Positions 1 through 12,138 of a stretch of DNA of 64,000 bases are shown here, piece by piece. Where the stretch lies: positions 23,985,374 to 24,049,373 of the forward strand of contig CM070580.1 of NCBI GenBank assembly GCA_036346355.1. The letters run 5' to 3'. Within the stretch, counting starts at the first letter, position 1; each line of letters begins with the position of its first letter. The stretch is from Rhipidocladum racemiflorum. Its lineage: Eukaryota; Streptophyta; Magnoliopsida; Poales; Poaceae. Below the pieces are notes generated by a model. The model had not been told where the DNA came from, did no database searches, and saw only the letters and a program-made list of their open reading frames with translations. Both the position numbers and the translations under genes were made by a program.

Positions 1-1
1 G

Positions 2-205
2 CTGCAGCTGCAGGAGGCGTCGCCGGACAGCTCCGGCACCGACGGCATGCAGGCCGTCCCCGGGACAACGCCCCAGGTTCAGCGTAGCCAGTCGATTACC
101 AGCGTCGCTACTGACACCGCCATGACCGCGAACTTGGGTGACCTTGACGGCATGTCCATGAGGAGAGTATTTTCCAAGATGATCAAGAGCGAGGAGGGTA
201 GATGA
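2..205 (+). CDS. C-terminal end of a CrRLK1L receptor-like kinase (partial)
   Basis: The frame starting at base 2 is open to a TGA at 203-205 and gives 67 residues. It begins LQLQEA, which matches the end of kinase subdomain XI in the Catharanthus-type receptor-like kinases (FERONIA, THESEUS, HERKULES), where an ALQLQE run closes the kinase domain. A Ser/Thr-rich tail follows and ends in VFSKMIKSEEGR, resembling the VFSQ...GR terminus common in that family. These proteins are plasma-membrane kinases with malectin-like ectodomains that sense cell-wall state and RALF peptides. The ectodomain, membrane span and most of the kinase lie outside the window. The gene is tail to tail with the ATPase gene. 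Family membership is inferred from the short tail only; the individual member cannot be named. Confidence 0.72.
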   Translation: MQLQEASPDSSGTDGMQAVPGTTPQVQRSQSITSVATDTAMTANLGDLDGMSMRRVFSKMIKSEEGR

Positions 206-1003
206 AGCCAAAATTTTCTTGCATCTCTAAGACTACAAGGACATGTATATCTCAATTTTGATTCTATAAGTCTGTAAATTTCAACAAACGATGTACATTC
301 TTTCACGTAGAAGAAACTTGTACCAATTGTGTAATGTAATAATCAAATGATGTATGATCATACTAGATTTCTCAAAATGACACATCATACCAGTAAGAAG
401 TAATAGATTCTCATGCACTCTTAAAACTACTACAACTACCTTTGCTGTGGATTATCAACTATACATAGCGGCCAATATCAGCAGAATCTTCTATGAACAG
501 GACTCAAGAGACAGGGCAACAGATGCCCTTGGACTCAGAGCAGAATATTTCATAGATTTAAGTGCAATATTACGCAAACAAGTGACCATGAAAATCTGCC
601 GTGTCTCCAGCACATTCATAATACCAATTTGAGAGGTGCTTCTATGCTTTTCTTTTTTAAAGTTGCACAAATATTAAAACATAAATAAAGGGTAGATGGT
701 AATTACTTCCCTCTTCACTTGTTTCAAGATTCGTGCAACTTGTATTTAGTAGGAAAAGCATAGAAGCACTGCTCAACCAATTAAATTTTTGTTAGAATGA
801 ATACATACAGTCTGTTTAACTGGCGGCATGATTATGAGTTCTATAGGGTACCCTAAATTGCCCCGCATTGACATGTTCTCAAACATCCTCTCAACAAAGA
901 ACGAGAGCTCTTGGAACCCAAGAGAAGAAAAAAAAAATGGGGTGCTACAGCAGGTGTCGATTCCCCCGTGGCGCAACTAGAAATCTTATACCATGACTAG
1001 CAT
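206..1003. other. Convergent intergenic region between the receptor kinase and ECA genes
   Basis: This AT-rich stretch must contain the 3' UTRs of both flanking genes, which run towards each other. It holds the 146-bp MITE listed separately at 630-775. No coding pattern is convincing here; the small reading frames lack codon bias and motifs. Confidence 0.6.
630..775. mobile_element. MITE copy 1, about 146 bp, hAT-like
   Basis: The element has imperfect terminal inverted repeats: TGAGAGGTGCTTCTATGCTT at the left, matched by an AAGCATAGAAGCACTGCTCA end. It is flanked by ACCAATT on both sides (623-629 and 776-782), a 7- to 8-bp target-site duplication compatible with the hAT superfamily. A second copy lies at 7421-7565 and a third, inverted and more degraded, at about 36318-36445. 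Confidence 0.75.
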
Positions 1004-4000
1004 CTACTCCTCCTTCCGCTTTCCTGATTGTTTCCTGGCACGCACTGTCAAGCACCGCCCCACAAATTTGAGAACCTCATCGATGAGCACCACTGGGAAG
1101 GCAACTGCTATCACCAAAAGCCATTCATTGAAACTGAGCGGCACGATCCCGAAGACTTGGGCAAGGAAAGGCACGTAGAGGATCAAGAAATGCAGCCCGA
1201 ACGACACGGACATTGCCAGAAGAAGCCATGGGTTAACCCACGGAGGCATGCTCAAAAGGCTGCCATCCTCCGACAGAGCATTCAGCGAGTTGAACATCTC
1301 AATGGCCACCAAGACGGACAGAGAGAGTGTCGTCGCTTTTATTTTGCCGCCCTGGAAGTAATCGCATGGGTTTGCATCGAAGTCAAATGTCCTTGCCCCT
1401 GCTGTGAATGGTGAGACCTTGAAACCCTCCCATGAGGGGCACTGGCCCCAGTTTGAGAGCTGGGAGTACGAGACAAGTGTGTGACCATCACCAGCCAGGT
1501 CAATTCCCAGGAAAGAGCCATGCGTGTACCAAATGATGAAGATTCCCACCGTTGCAATCCCAACGTACATCCCAATGACCTACACACAAGATTGACAAGG
1601 ATTTCAAGTACGTACAACAAATCAGGAGTACAATAAGGTCTAGGCAGTGCATTGTATGCATTAGCCAACTGCAGGACATTAATACTCTATGTGACTTGAC
1701 TTCAAAATCAAGCCGCAAGGCTGTTTAGTGGTTATTCATGAATATGCTCTGTCCATATTGCACTTCTTATTCGCTAACCAGAATTGAGATACCCTGTTCT
1801 AGCTAGATATAGCCCCGCATGTGCTCCTTATTCAGTGGTGAATCACTTAGGGCAACACTTGCAGGCCCATTCACGTACAAGCCATTACTTGAAAGAATTT
1901 CACATATTATCTTTGAAGCTAGAGGTCTGGAACCACTTTATTTAGTCAATATGGTCAATTATAATGTATCCATGTACTGAGCATTTAATCAAAAAACATA
2001 AAATGGTAAATTCCAAAAAAGAAACACAATTGTTAAAAATGACCGACAGATCACATCCTATTCCTGGCCATTCTATGTTGGGAAAATTTATGACTGCCCA
2101 TTCAATGTTTGGTGATAAACTCATAATTATTTTTTGTTTGTGATACTTATTTTGGTTGGGTTGATGAACCTTATAATGTCACATAGCAGTGTTAAATATT
2201 TATGTGTCGCTAAAAAGTATGTATAAGGATATACAAGTACATTTTCCACAGGAAAACATACCATATACCGAAACAGAATCCAAGGAGTGATCAAAGAGTC
2301 ATCACTTCTTCGAGGAGGTTTCTTCATGATATCTTTATCAGGTGGGTTGAACCCCAAAGCCGTTGCAGGAGGGCCATCTGTAACAAGATTGACCCACAGA
2401 AGTTGCACAGGGATGAGGCCTTCCGGTATACCTAAAGCTGACGTTAGGAATATGGAGGCAACTTCTCCAATGTTTGAAGAGATCATATATCTGCAATCCC
2501 ACATAGCTCACATGAATTGGTTGCAATTTGATTTTAACTTGTCAAATATAATAGTGAAAAGAAAAGGTTAGTTATAGCAGATCTAAAGACGGACCTTATA
2601 AAAGCCTTCATATTGTTGTAAATAGACCTCCCTTCTCCAACTGCTGCAACTATTGTGCTGAAGTTATCATCTGCAAGCACCATATCTGAAGCTTCTTTTG
2701 CAACCTATTACAAATAATCAGGGGGAAAAAGAACAAGGTCAGAATTCCACTCTGTTACATGTCAAAACAACTAACAACCACATGATTTCATCAGGAACTG
2801 AGAAATCTGGAGGTGTGCCAAGATTCTGGACAGGCAGACAAGGGAAACAGATTGTGCAGAATTGTCTTCTTTATTATTTTGGTCTGTGCACATGTCCACG
2901 TGCATGTGTCAGTTTTAAAATTTCACAAAGTATAAGATCTTATCCACACCACACATAACCTGTGCATTCTTTGGTCAAATGAGAACCAAACCATACATAC
3001 TTACAAAAAATAGAGAGGTCAAAAACACAATGAGATCAAAACTTCTGATAGTAATTTTCAAGCCAAAAAAAAAGACAAGATGAAATAAGTAAAAAAAAAT
3101 AGAAGGAAATAGAAAATTTTGTTGTATATTCACTATCTAAGACCTATTGTGTGGATCTTAAGTGGTTTCTTACTAGCATCAAATGTTTGGCAGGGAGTAG
3201 TCGTACAGGGATCAATAGGTCAGGGCAAGGAGAAGTGCAAACGTTGCATAAGATGACTGTAAGAGATGGAAGGGGTATGAGCATAGCTAAACTATAGTAA
3301 TTGCAAGCAGAAATTACTTTAGATACCATAAGGCAATTCATAATATTAAGAAGTGGTTATATTGCATATGAAAAGTGAAGCCTAATTTGGTACTCTCAAA
3401 ATCTCTAGCAGGTGCCACTCTTCCACAAAAATGTACCAACAACCAATTACAAATGAATCTTCTTAAAAGACAACTTAAAAGAATAAGAATAGTTTGACAA
3501 CAAAGAAAGGCAGACCTCAGTCCCTGTAATGCCCATCGCCACTCCAATATCGGCCAATTTCAGAGCCGGTGCATCATTCACCCCATCGCCAGTCATTGCA
3601 ACCACCTCACCATCTTCTTTAAGCAACCTAACTATTTCCTGCTTATGTTTTGGCTCTGCCCTGGAGAAGAGAAGGCCACACGTTTGCCTCAAGAGCTTCT
3701 TCTTATCAGAAAGAGCCATGAATTCCTTGCCTGTGAAGCTCTTTGAACTAATATCTTCATTGGGACCAAAAACCCCAATCTCACGGCATATTGCCTCTGC
3801 TGTTTCTTTGTTATCGCCTGTGATCACCATAACACGTATTCCAGCAGCTCTGCAATCTTCGATTGCTTTGTGGACTTCTTCTCGGGGAGGGTCCTGTGTA
3901 GTATAATGTCGAAGCGTTCATGCAGTTGTCAACTTAGAAAGGCATACTAATATATCATTATTTAGTAATCTTAATTGGATCCATGAAGCACAGGAAGTTC

Positions 4001-6618
4001 TCACCCTTAGACCAACAAAACCACAAAATATCAGACTACTCTCTATGGAAGAGTAGTATGAAGGATCAAGCAGATATCTGTGAGCTGCATGCTCTTCTCC
4101 ATCATATGTTGCAAATTCCGCCAAATCCTCCTTGTATGCAAAGCCCAAACAGCGCAATGCACTGGCAGACATTTCACTAAGTGTAGATAATATGAGCGCC
4201 TTGGCACCCTCATCCAAGAGCACAACAGATCCATCAAGCAACTGAATATAGGCACTTCTCTCTAGCAAATTTTCTACTGCTCCCTGCAAGAGTACACTTT
4301 TACCATGAATACAGTTATAGGACAGAGAAAATGACATGACAAATAAACATCGCAGGCAACAAGATAACATGACACCTGCCATCACAGAAGCAAAGAGAGA
4401 ATTCAATGCCAAGTGGTAGCTGCATCCATAACTAACTTAAGGAAGAAAAATACAAATAGGCGTTGATAATATAGAATTGTAGATAAAGAGAATTGACAAC
4501 ATGACGAAGCCCCAGCCCTAATTTCAGAACAAAAGGAGGACACAAAAAAAGTACCGTGGTTCGACCATAGCAATCCACAAATATGTTGTTTCCAGCATTA
4601 TAAAGAATAAAATAGGAGTAAAGCAGATTCCAGAAAACAGATTATTGCTGTGCATTAGGACACTTATGAGATTATTGCTGTGCATTAGGACACTTATGAT
4701 ACAAAAGAGGAACATATGCTAATTTTGCAACAGAAATAAATGATATGAATAATTCAGAACACCTTGACAAGAAGCAAATTCTTTCCTGAGTCTGCCTTTT
4801 TCACAATAACTCCCATTGATTTTCTGGTACGATCAAATTCCAGAGCCGCTACTCTCTTAGCAGCATTGTTCCACCATTGACAGCACCCTTGAACCAACAA
4901 AGAAAGCCAATTATTCCCGATTCTATCCAAAAGAAAGCTAATAATGCCCTCAGATTATATTTTAAACTGCATAGAAGAAATCAACATACTTAGCAAATCA
5001 GATGAATCCAGAGACGGAGTATATCCACCAGGAAGCCCCATTTTCTCAACCAAAACCTGACACACATATAACACAGCCACTCACCAGTGTAAATGATCAA
5101 ACAATTATAAGTGAAAAAAGAAACAATTTTAGTCTAGAATCAGCTAGTAGAAGCAACATACAGCATAAACCTCATTGTGTTAACAAATCATACCTTCAAA
5201 GCAGCCTCTGTGGGCATCCCAGTAGCAACGTACTGATGCTCAGAGTGTGCAATACTTGCATCATTGCAAACTGCAGCTATCGTGGCAATCAAACGGAGAT
5301 TTTCATCCATGCTCAAACTTGGCCAATCATGTATCTTCCCATCACTTGGATCATAAGTGGTTCCATCAACCTTGAAGCTCCTAAGTGTATCAGGCCACCT
5401 CCCAATTGCCACAAGCTTCACCGCTGACATCTGGTTGGTGGTCAAAGTACCTGTCTTATCGGAGCAAATCACTGTTGTGCAACCTAATGTCTCAACACTT
5501 GGCAATTTTCTTACAAGTGCATTCTTCTGTGCCATCTTCCTTGTGCCGAGTGCCAAGCATGTGGTGATCACAGCAGGAAGGCCCTCTGGAATTGCTGCAA
5601 CGGCCAGTGCCACTGCAATCTCAAAGTAATATGTGCACTTCTCGAATGAGAACTTAAAATTCATTGGCCACCCATCCACATACTCCCAGGTAAGGAAATA
5701 CTTCACATTGATGAGCCAAACCAAGGCACAGATCACCCCAATTATGGCAGTCAGTGCCTCACCGAACTCATTGAGCTTCTTTTTCAGCGGCGTGTCATCC
5801 TCCTCCTGCGAGGCCTCCTGGATCTGCACATGGATCTTGCCTATTTCGGTGGCCATGCCAGTGCCCATCACGACACAGACGGCGCTGCCGTTGACAACAG
5901 TGGTGCCAGCAAAGACCATGCACTCCTTTCCCTGGATGTCTGTGTCCTCCAGCTCGATTTTGTGGCTGGTCTTGTTAACCGAAGCGGTCTCGCCAGTGAG
6001 GGAGCCCTGCTCGACGCGGAGGGTAGAGCTGATAAGCTGGAGAACACGCATGTCCGCGGGGACCTTGTCGCCCACGCGGAGCTCGACTATGTCTCCGGGA
6101 ACGAGGTCGCGCGCAGGAAGCCCATGCGACCACCGGCCGTCACGCTTGACGGTGGCGTGCTCGGACTGGATCTCCTTCAGTGCCTCGAGCGCCTTCTCCG
6201 CGTTGCTCTCCTGCCAGACCCCGACCACGGCGTTGATGATCAGGATGAGGAAGATGACGAGCGGCTCGACGAAGGCGGTGGCCCCGACCTCGCCGCCCTC
6301 GGCGCCGTCGTAGAGCGCGAGCACGAACGACACCACGGCCGCGGCGAGCAGGATGCGCACGAGCGTGTCGTCGAACTGCTCGAGCACCAGCTTCCACACC
6401 GACGGCGCCGCGTGCCGCTCCAGCTCGTTGGGCCCGTACCGCCCCAGCCGCGCCGCCGCCTCCTCGGAGCTGAGCCCGCGGTCCGCCAGGACGCCCAGCT
6501 CCGCGAGGCACTCGCTCGGCGTGCGCGCCCACGCCGGGAACGCCGGGGCAGCCGGCTCCGACCCCGAGGAGTCGGATCCGTCCCGGCGCTTGCCCTCGTC
6601 CTGCCCGCCCTTGCCCAT
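1004..6618 (-). CDS. ECA1: ER-type (type IIA) Ca2+-transporting P-type ATPase, eight exons
   Basis: The protein pumps Ca2+ (and probably Mn2+) out of the cytosol into the ER or another endomembrane lumen using ATP. Exons on the minus strand, in coding order: 6618-5194, 5056-4990, 4887-4763, 4283-4005, 3893-3516, 2704-2595, 2490-2262, 1579-1004. All introns obey GT-AG and phases match, giving 1062 residues, the normal ECA length. Motifs seen: SLTGET (actuator loop), IPEGLP of the M4 Ca2+ site near residue 344, phosphorylation motif DKTGT with Asp387, ITGDNKET near 655, and hinge TGDGVNDAPA at 733-742. The C-terminus ends KRKEE, which fits a KxKxx ER-retrieval signal. The start MGKGGQDE is chosen because the open frame upstream is not ATPase-like. 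No N-terminal calmodulin-type extension as in ACA pumps is evident. Family assignment is firm; the exact paralogue number is inferred. Confidence 0.95.
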
Positions 6619-6757
6619 TGGTCCCGACCTGAGATACGAACGGAGAGGAGTGGCTCCTAGGGTTTCCGGCCGCCGCCGCGGCGAGCCCACATGGAACCCG
6701 AACCCTAGAGGGGATGGCCGCGACTGGCGAGGAAACTGTTGGAGGAGGCGATTGGTG
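6619..6757 (-). other. ECA 5' leader and proximal upstream sequence
   Basis: GC-rich sequence directly upstream of the ATPase start codon, expected to contain the 5' UTR. The reading frame stays open further upstream to 6852, but those residues look like translated UTR and MITE sequence, so they are not included in the protein. No clear TATA box was identified. Confidence 0.45.
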
Positions 6758-6899
6758 TGTAATTTCAGAATTTGACACTCAATTCGCGGCGCTTTTCGAA
6801 CATTTGGATGGCGTATGGGGCCAGATGCATTGTGTGTGGGCCAGAGTGTCAAATTCCGAAATGCGAATTTTAAAGTGTGTCAAATTCTGAAAACTCTCA
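6758..6899. mobile_element. Small MULE-type MITE in the ECA upstream region
   Basis: About 142 bp with inverted termini: TTTCAGAATTTGACAC at 6763-6778 is matched in reverse complement at 6877-6892, and the similarity continues inwards through an ATTCGC/GCGAAT pair. The direct repeat GCGATTGGTG flanks it exactly (6748-6757 and 6900-6909), a 9- to 10-bp duplication of the size made by Mutator-like transposases. It starts 140 bp upstream of the ATPase start codon, so it may lie in the 5' UTR or core promoter. Confidence 0.75.
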
Positions 6900-6944
6900 G
6901 CGATTGGTGGCGCAGTGCGGTGCGCACTACGAGTACTTTTTTTT

Positions 6945-7850
6945 TTTTTTTTAATTGATGTCCGAAGTTCTTTAACTATGCGCCCCACCCCATAAGAAAA
7001 CACAAATATAAATTTCAAATACCAAGCTCTTTTCTTACTGAAAGTGAAAACTACCATTTTGCATAGACCATTAACATGTAAATAGACAGGTAGTAAGCAA
7101 TGGAGAAACACCTCTTTGGCCAACTGTTTAGCTGTAGTGGCTGAAAAGCTCCCATGACTCTTACAGATGGAAAACAGAACACTGTATATATCTTGTTCCT
7201 CCACAGAATAAATACAGTTACAGCATGGAAATGGAAGAGAAGCGTCAATTATTACGAAATTGGAGTCATACGACCAAATCATCAAACATATATGAGTAAC
7301 AGAGTAAGGTAAATCCTATATGCTGACCAAATGCTGAAATCATCAAAAATTTCTACCTTTAATCACGATTTTGTACTCTCTGATTTACCCCATAAGTACA
7401 TAACTAAGGAATAAACTTGGGAGAGGTGCTTCTATGCTCTTTCTTTTTAAAATTGCACAAATATTAAAGCATGAATAAAAGGGTAGATAAGGATTACTTA
7501 CCCCTTCATTTGCTTCAAGATTTGTGCAACTTATATTAGGATGGAAAGTATAAAAGCATCTCTCTAAACTTGGACTAATTAATAGTACAAAAATGCTATA
7601 GATCAAGAAAAGAACAAAACATGAATAGCAAAAGGAGGTATAACCAAGAAGCATTGTGATTTTTCCTCCAAACTTGTAATGGGACCATCAACTGCAGATT
7701 TAAACATTTGAAGTTCGGAAGATTCACTAACCCTAGGATCTTGTGTGTGGCATTTCGGATTAAGGCATTGGCATCAATCAATAAGCCAAGGAACTGCAAA
7801 AGCAACAGCAGACATAAGGTAGCAAAATTTAGCATTGAGACAGACTAACT
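6945..7850 (-). pseudogene. Exon-like remnants of an unidentified plant gene
   Basis: Two minus-strand stretches look like exons of one gene. Near 7795-7640, a pyrimidine-rich tract ending in TTTTGCAG precedes a frame reading FLGLLIDANALIRNATHKIL, then LVNLPNF; this looks like helical-repeat protein sequence. Near 7255-7070 another frame contains the run ICKSHGSFSATTAKQLAKEV. The MITE at 7421-7565 lies between them, as if in an intron. I do not recognise the protein. No start codon, full exon set or continuous frame is visible, so a fragment or pseudogene is likelier than a working gene. It could also be exons of a gene whose remainder has been lost or displaced. Confidence 0.35.
7421..7565. 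mobile_element. MITE copy 2, 145 bp, hAT-like
   Basis: Same family and orientation as the element at 630-775, including the internal TTGCACAAATATTAAA segment. It is bounded by the perfect 8-bp direct repeat AAACTTGG (7413-7420 and 7566-7573), which identifies the ends and supports hAT-type mobilisation. Confidence 0.8.
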
Positions 7851-8507
7851 AAAAATACTCATATGGATGAATACCACATTTGATTATTTGGCGGATCTTT
7901 TAAATGGCAACATATCCAGTGCAATTAAAGTTTTCGTGCAACTACCGTGCAATCCAACTAAAAAAAGTTCCAAAAAATTCTGAAAAAAATTTACGTACAA
8001 AGTAGAACTGTTTTACCCCCCAAATTAGGACATTTCATGAATGGTTTGCATTGGTGATGACCAAGTTCCTTATCCTTGCATGTAGATATGCTGTTTCACA
8101 TTGTTATCTGATACATTGAGCAAAGAGAGGAAGGAAGTCGGCGCTAGTCGCAATGATTCACCGAGTTCACTAGAAGGAAATCAACGGTGCAGATGCTCAG
8201 GACTCAGGAGACGAGTAAAACTCAGATCGGACGGCTAAATGATAGCCACAGTAATTATTGGCAACTGTAGCTGTGTTTAATTTGTCACTGACCTTTTTAC
8301 TTTAGCAGGACGTTTGGGGTAAATCGAAGGAACTCTGTAATGTTTTTAAGTTCGGATGAAGTGAAAAATGGAATTAGTTATTGATTTCGTATATTCTAGT
8401 GTCTTTGTTAGATGCTTAGTTTAGAACCCTAGTTTTCTGTCGTCGTGATTCTCTGAACTTTCGGATGAACATCCTCTGTTGGTTTGATTTTATCCTTTGG
8501 GTCCTGA
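7851..8507. other. Intergenic, nothing recognised
   Basis: AT-rich sequence without a convincing gene, RNA or bounded repeat. A segment near 8140-8330 has a more balanced composition but no coding pattern. Confidence 0.5.
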
Positions 8508-10080
8508 CACAGGTATGGATCAGGGATGCCGACTAGAGGGGGTGAATAAGCGATTTTAAAAAAATATCTACGAATAATTACACCCCTAAGTACTCATATA
8601 TCAAAATCTTAACAAAAGATAATGCGGAAGTTATAAACTAAGGTTTTAACAATTAAAACATAAATCAACCAGGCTCACTAAGTGCACTAATTAATTAAGT
8701 CTCTAAACAAGAAAGTGCAATTCTAAAGACAAACAAGCAATTTAATTCTAAAATATAAATTGCACTAATGTAAATAAAGAATTACAAGTAAAGCACAAGA
8801 GAGACACACCGATAGTTTACCGTGTTGTCGTATACTTGCTAATCTCCCCTAATCCATATTGACGCAAGCCCAAATCTCTTTGGACAGGCTCCTCGAATTG
8901 AGCACCCACCTCGATTTCACTAGTGGTTGCTCTTTCCCACTCTGGGTAGGTGAGCACCAACATTCACACTTTGATGGGGCTTCTCATAAACTATGTTGAG
9001 AAGATCACCGCGCACAACACCTCCTACACCGTCTAGGTGTCGGCAAACACCAAAAGTAACAAGCCAAACCTTCTAGCTTGAGTTCCATAAGTACAACACA
9101 TGTAAAAGGTGATCACCAAGTGCAACACATGCACAAGAGGCTCTCAATCCTTTTCCTAAATGTAACACATACAATTAAGGCTCACATTGGCTCAAAAAAT
9201 CAAATGTGAGTGTGCAACACATGCACAACCTCACCCAAATGCTCAAGAGAACTAGCAACCATCTACCCTTGCCTTCCAATGCCTCCTTTTATAGCCTTCA
9301 CAAGAAAACTAGCCATCGGAGGCATTCTGGGCAAAAATCAGCTTTTTTGGTACTACCCCCCATGTAGGGCCGGTAGTACCGACCTCCAGGTTAACAGTTA
9401 GAAAACTAGCCATTGCACAGGAAACTGGGTACTACCGCCCATGTAGAAGCAATACTACCGCCCAAGCGGTAGTACCGGCCTTCACTTGCGGTAGAGCCAG
9501 CCTCCAAAACAAAGTAACAACACCTTCTCTAGAATAAAGCTACCGACAACTAGGTCCCGGTACTACCGACCTTTGGTAATACTGTTCAAACCTCCGGTAG
9601 CACCGGCCTCCAGAAATAACACAGAGAAAGTCATCTTCTGGAAAATAACTACGGGCCTCAAAGGAGCGGTAGTACGGGTCGAACGGTACTACCAGCATGA
9701 GAGAGCGGTAGTACCAACCTGGTGGTACTACCGACCTCATGCTGGATTTCCAGATGAAATATGATTTCACACAGAAATAAACTCTCTTCAAATCAAGATC
9801 TAATAAAGATTGACTCTTTGAGCCATGTGATGATTAACACATGATCAAGTCAATTTGCAAAACGCATTTGCAAACCCTATTCACATGCTCTAAATAATTG
9901 CATAAAACTCTTAACTTATTTGCAAATAAACCAAGATAAAGTATGAACTCTCCCTTGATTTGTGCATTCATGTATATGTGGAATAAAAATATAAGGCACA
10001 TCTTTAGGTGTAAGCAATGGAATAGTTCACCCTTTAACTTAACTTAAGTATGCATTAAAATAATAGAATGAATACAAATG
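8508..10080 (-). repeat. Probable Ty1-copia LTR or LTR-derived block
   Basis: The block opens with GACTAGAGGGGGTGAATAAG (8530s), strongly reminiscent of the AGAGGGGGGGTGAATGA sequence just inside the left end of each copia LTR at 24785 and 30685, so it is probably a related minus-oriented LTR. Between about 9340 and 9740 it contains many GGTAGTACC/GGTACTACC inverted motifs. Its ends and a target-site duplication could not be fixed, and no coding sequence remains. The call is by resemblance only. Confidence 0.4.
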
Positions 10081-10125
10081 CATACCTTGGATTTTTCATT
10101 TCTTATCCAATTTGAGACTAATAAG

Positions 10126-11000
10126 CAAGGATTGAAATTTCGAACCCCTCCGAGATTCAAAATCCCGGAAAATTTAAAAAATTCAAAAAAAAATAAATCA
10201 AATTTTGAATTTCTCGGCGAGATCTCGGGAATCTCGGGTGTTTTTGCCGGATTTTGACTTTTGTGCATTGTATTTGATTGTATTTAGGGTCAAATCATCC
10301 ACAAAAAATTTCTAAAATTTTTGATGTGTTTTTCACCATTTCTTGGTCGATTCAATTTGTCAATTTGCACTGTCCGAATTTTTTAAAATTTCTAAAGATT
10401 GATCATCATCTGAAAATTTTATGGGAATATTATGGATGTGTTAGGACCATTCACAAAAAAATTCAAAATTTTCTAAAGTGGTTTGAACTATTTTTCAATA
10501 TGTAATATGTTGTGTTGCCACAATTAAGTTACATTATGGCTTCTATGTATGGAATAAATATTTCTCTATAATACATAGGATGATAGGAACATATATAAAA
10601 CTTTTCAAATGACTTAGAGTTCATTTGTTACATTTGAAAAATCAAAAAGTGATTTTACATATGGTTTTTATGACGACTTTACCACTGTTAGATTTTTTAA
10701 AAATTATTCATGCTTGATCATCATCTCAATTTTTTATGGAAACATTAGTTATGTGTTAGGACCATCCAAAAAAATTCAAAAAATTTTGACGTGTTTTGGA
10801 CCATTTTTTGGTCGATTCAACTTGGGCCGAGATCTCGGTGATTTCGGCCGAGATCTCATATTTCCCGGTTGAAAAAAAACCGGATTTGAAATTTGGTTTC
10901 TGTATTTCATCCGGATTTTGTCCGAAAATTCCGAATCTCGCCGAGATTTCGGATTTCGGTGACCTCCGGAATTTTACCCAAAACAAGATTTGAATCCTTG
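10126..11000. mobile_element. hAT-type non-autonomous element, 875 bp
   Basis: Ends form an inverted repeat: CAAGGATTGAAAT at the left and ATTTGAATCCTTG at the right. They are flanked by a perfect 8-bp target-site duplication CTAATAAG (10118-10125 and 11001-11008). The interior is rich in CGAGATCTCGG and CCGAAATTTCGG palindromes and holds no transposase frame. A related fragment lies at 45480-45740. Confidence 0.85.
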
Positions 11001-11008
11001 CTAATAAG

Positions 11009-12130
11009 AATAAAGCTCAACGAATATGTTAGTCTCATAGTGATTAAATTTTTCATTAAACAATGATTAAACATTAAACTAAAACCAATCACCTAAACTA
11101 ATGGAGCTTGAACTTACACCTAGGACCGAACCATTGGATGCATGGGGCCTGCAACCCTAGCCTAATTGGCGAGGGACAGCCCTGGAGCGCACACGGCGAT
11201 GCCCTCGTCGGAGGTGCCAGGGTAGTTTTGAGTTTGAGCGGAGGAGGAGGCGACAGTGAGTGGGGCGAAGAGGGGGAGGGGATCGTCCATGGGATTGGGG
11301 GACGGTGGTGTACTGGACTGGCGTTGATCGGTGGGAGAACATCGCGTAGCTGCGGGATACTAGGAATCAATGTCGTGTGGGGTTTTGATTGAGATGGGAT
11401 GGCCAGATGGGGAAGAGATGGCTGACATGGGCTATTGGTCATAGACTGGGGTGTTGGGAATTGGTCTGTTTATGGGCCACTACCAGACTACAAGCCGTGC
11501 TCATATTTTTTGCAGACATATTTAAAAAAATATGCCCCTCGTTGATAAATATATAGCGTATTTTGACTTTGCACAAGTTTTAAGGTTACAGTGAAATTGA
11601 GAAAGACATGAGAGGAAATGACTTACATACCCCTCTTAATTGTCTTAGAAGATGAGAGATATACTTTGCATGAGTGGTAATAAATAAATGCATATAGTTA
11701 AGACAGAATAGATAGGAGCATAGTAAGAAAAGCTCATTAAATCTATATACAAGTCTTATATTTCTAAACAGATCATTCAAATTATAGACCTTACCATTAC
11801 CAATAGCAATGCGTATGCGCCGAAAGTGCACATAGTAGGAGGAAAATACATGCTAACATATCTGAGGCCGTGAATTTATTTCTAGCCTTAACAATTAATC
11901 CGTGTGTGTGAGAGCGTGTGTATGCACTATTTGTACTTAAAAATGGTAGTATTTGCGTGGAAAATGAGCTTGGACACAAAACATCGGATGGGATGGTCCA
12001 AATGGGTAAGATCAGCATGTATTGGATGAACAAATTGTTTGTTTGACTCCCTGTACTAGATTTTGTTTGATTGTATTTTGTAGCGCTGACTTTGGTAAAT
12101 TCGGTATATGTTATTAGTAAAGGAAACATA
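11009..12130. other. Intergenic with a short GC-rich island
   Basis: A GC-richer segment at about 11108-11440 contains overlapping open frames on both strands, but these are low-complexity (Pro/Ser-rich or Gly-rich) and share no recognisable motif. The remainder is AT-rich and featureless. Confidence 0.45.
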
Positions 12131-12138
12131 TACAAGAG

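Noticed and set aside
5830..6852. Open frames overlapping ECA exon 1 and the longer upstream extension of its frame
   Set aside because: Other-strand frames are shadows of GC-rich exon 1. The extension to 6852 translates leader and MITE sequence; the ATG at 6618 gives the family-typical start.
9340..9740. Repeated GGTAGTACC/GGTACTACC motifs, considered as a CRISPR-like or regulatory array
   Set aside because: Spacing is irregular, there are no uniform spacers, and the motif is in LTR-like DNA of a plant.
11108..11442. GC-rich island with frames on both strands, considered as a gene
   Set aside because: No motif, no splice structure, Gly- or Pro-rich translations only.
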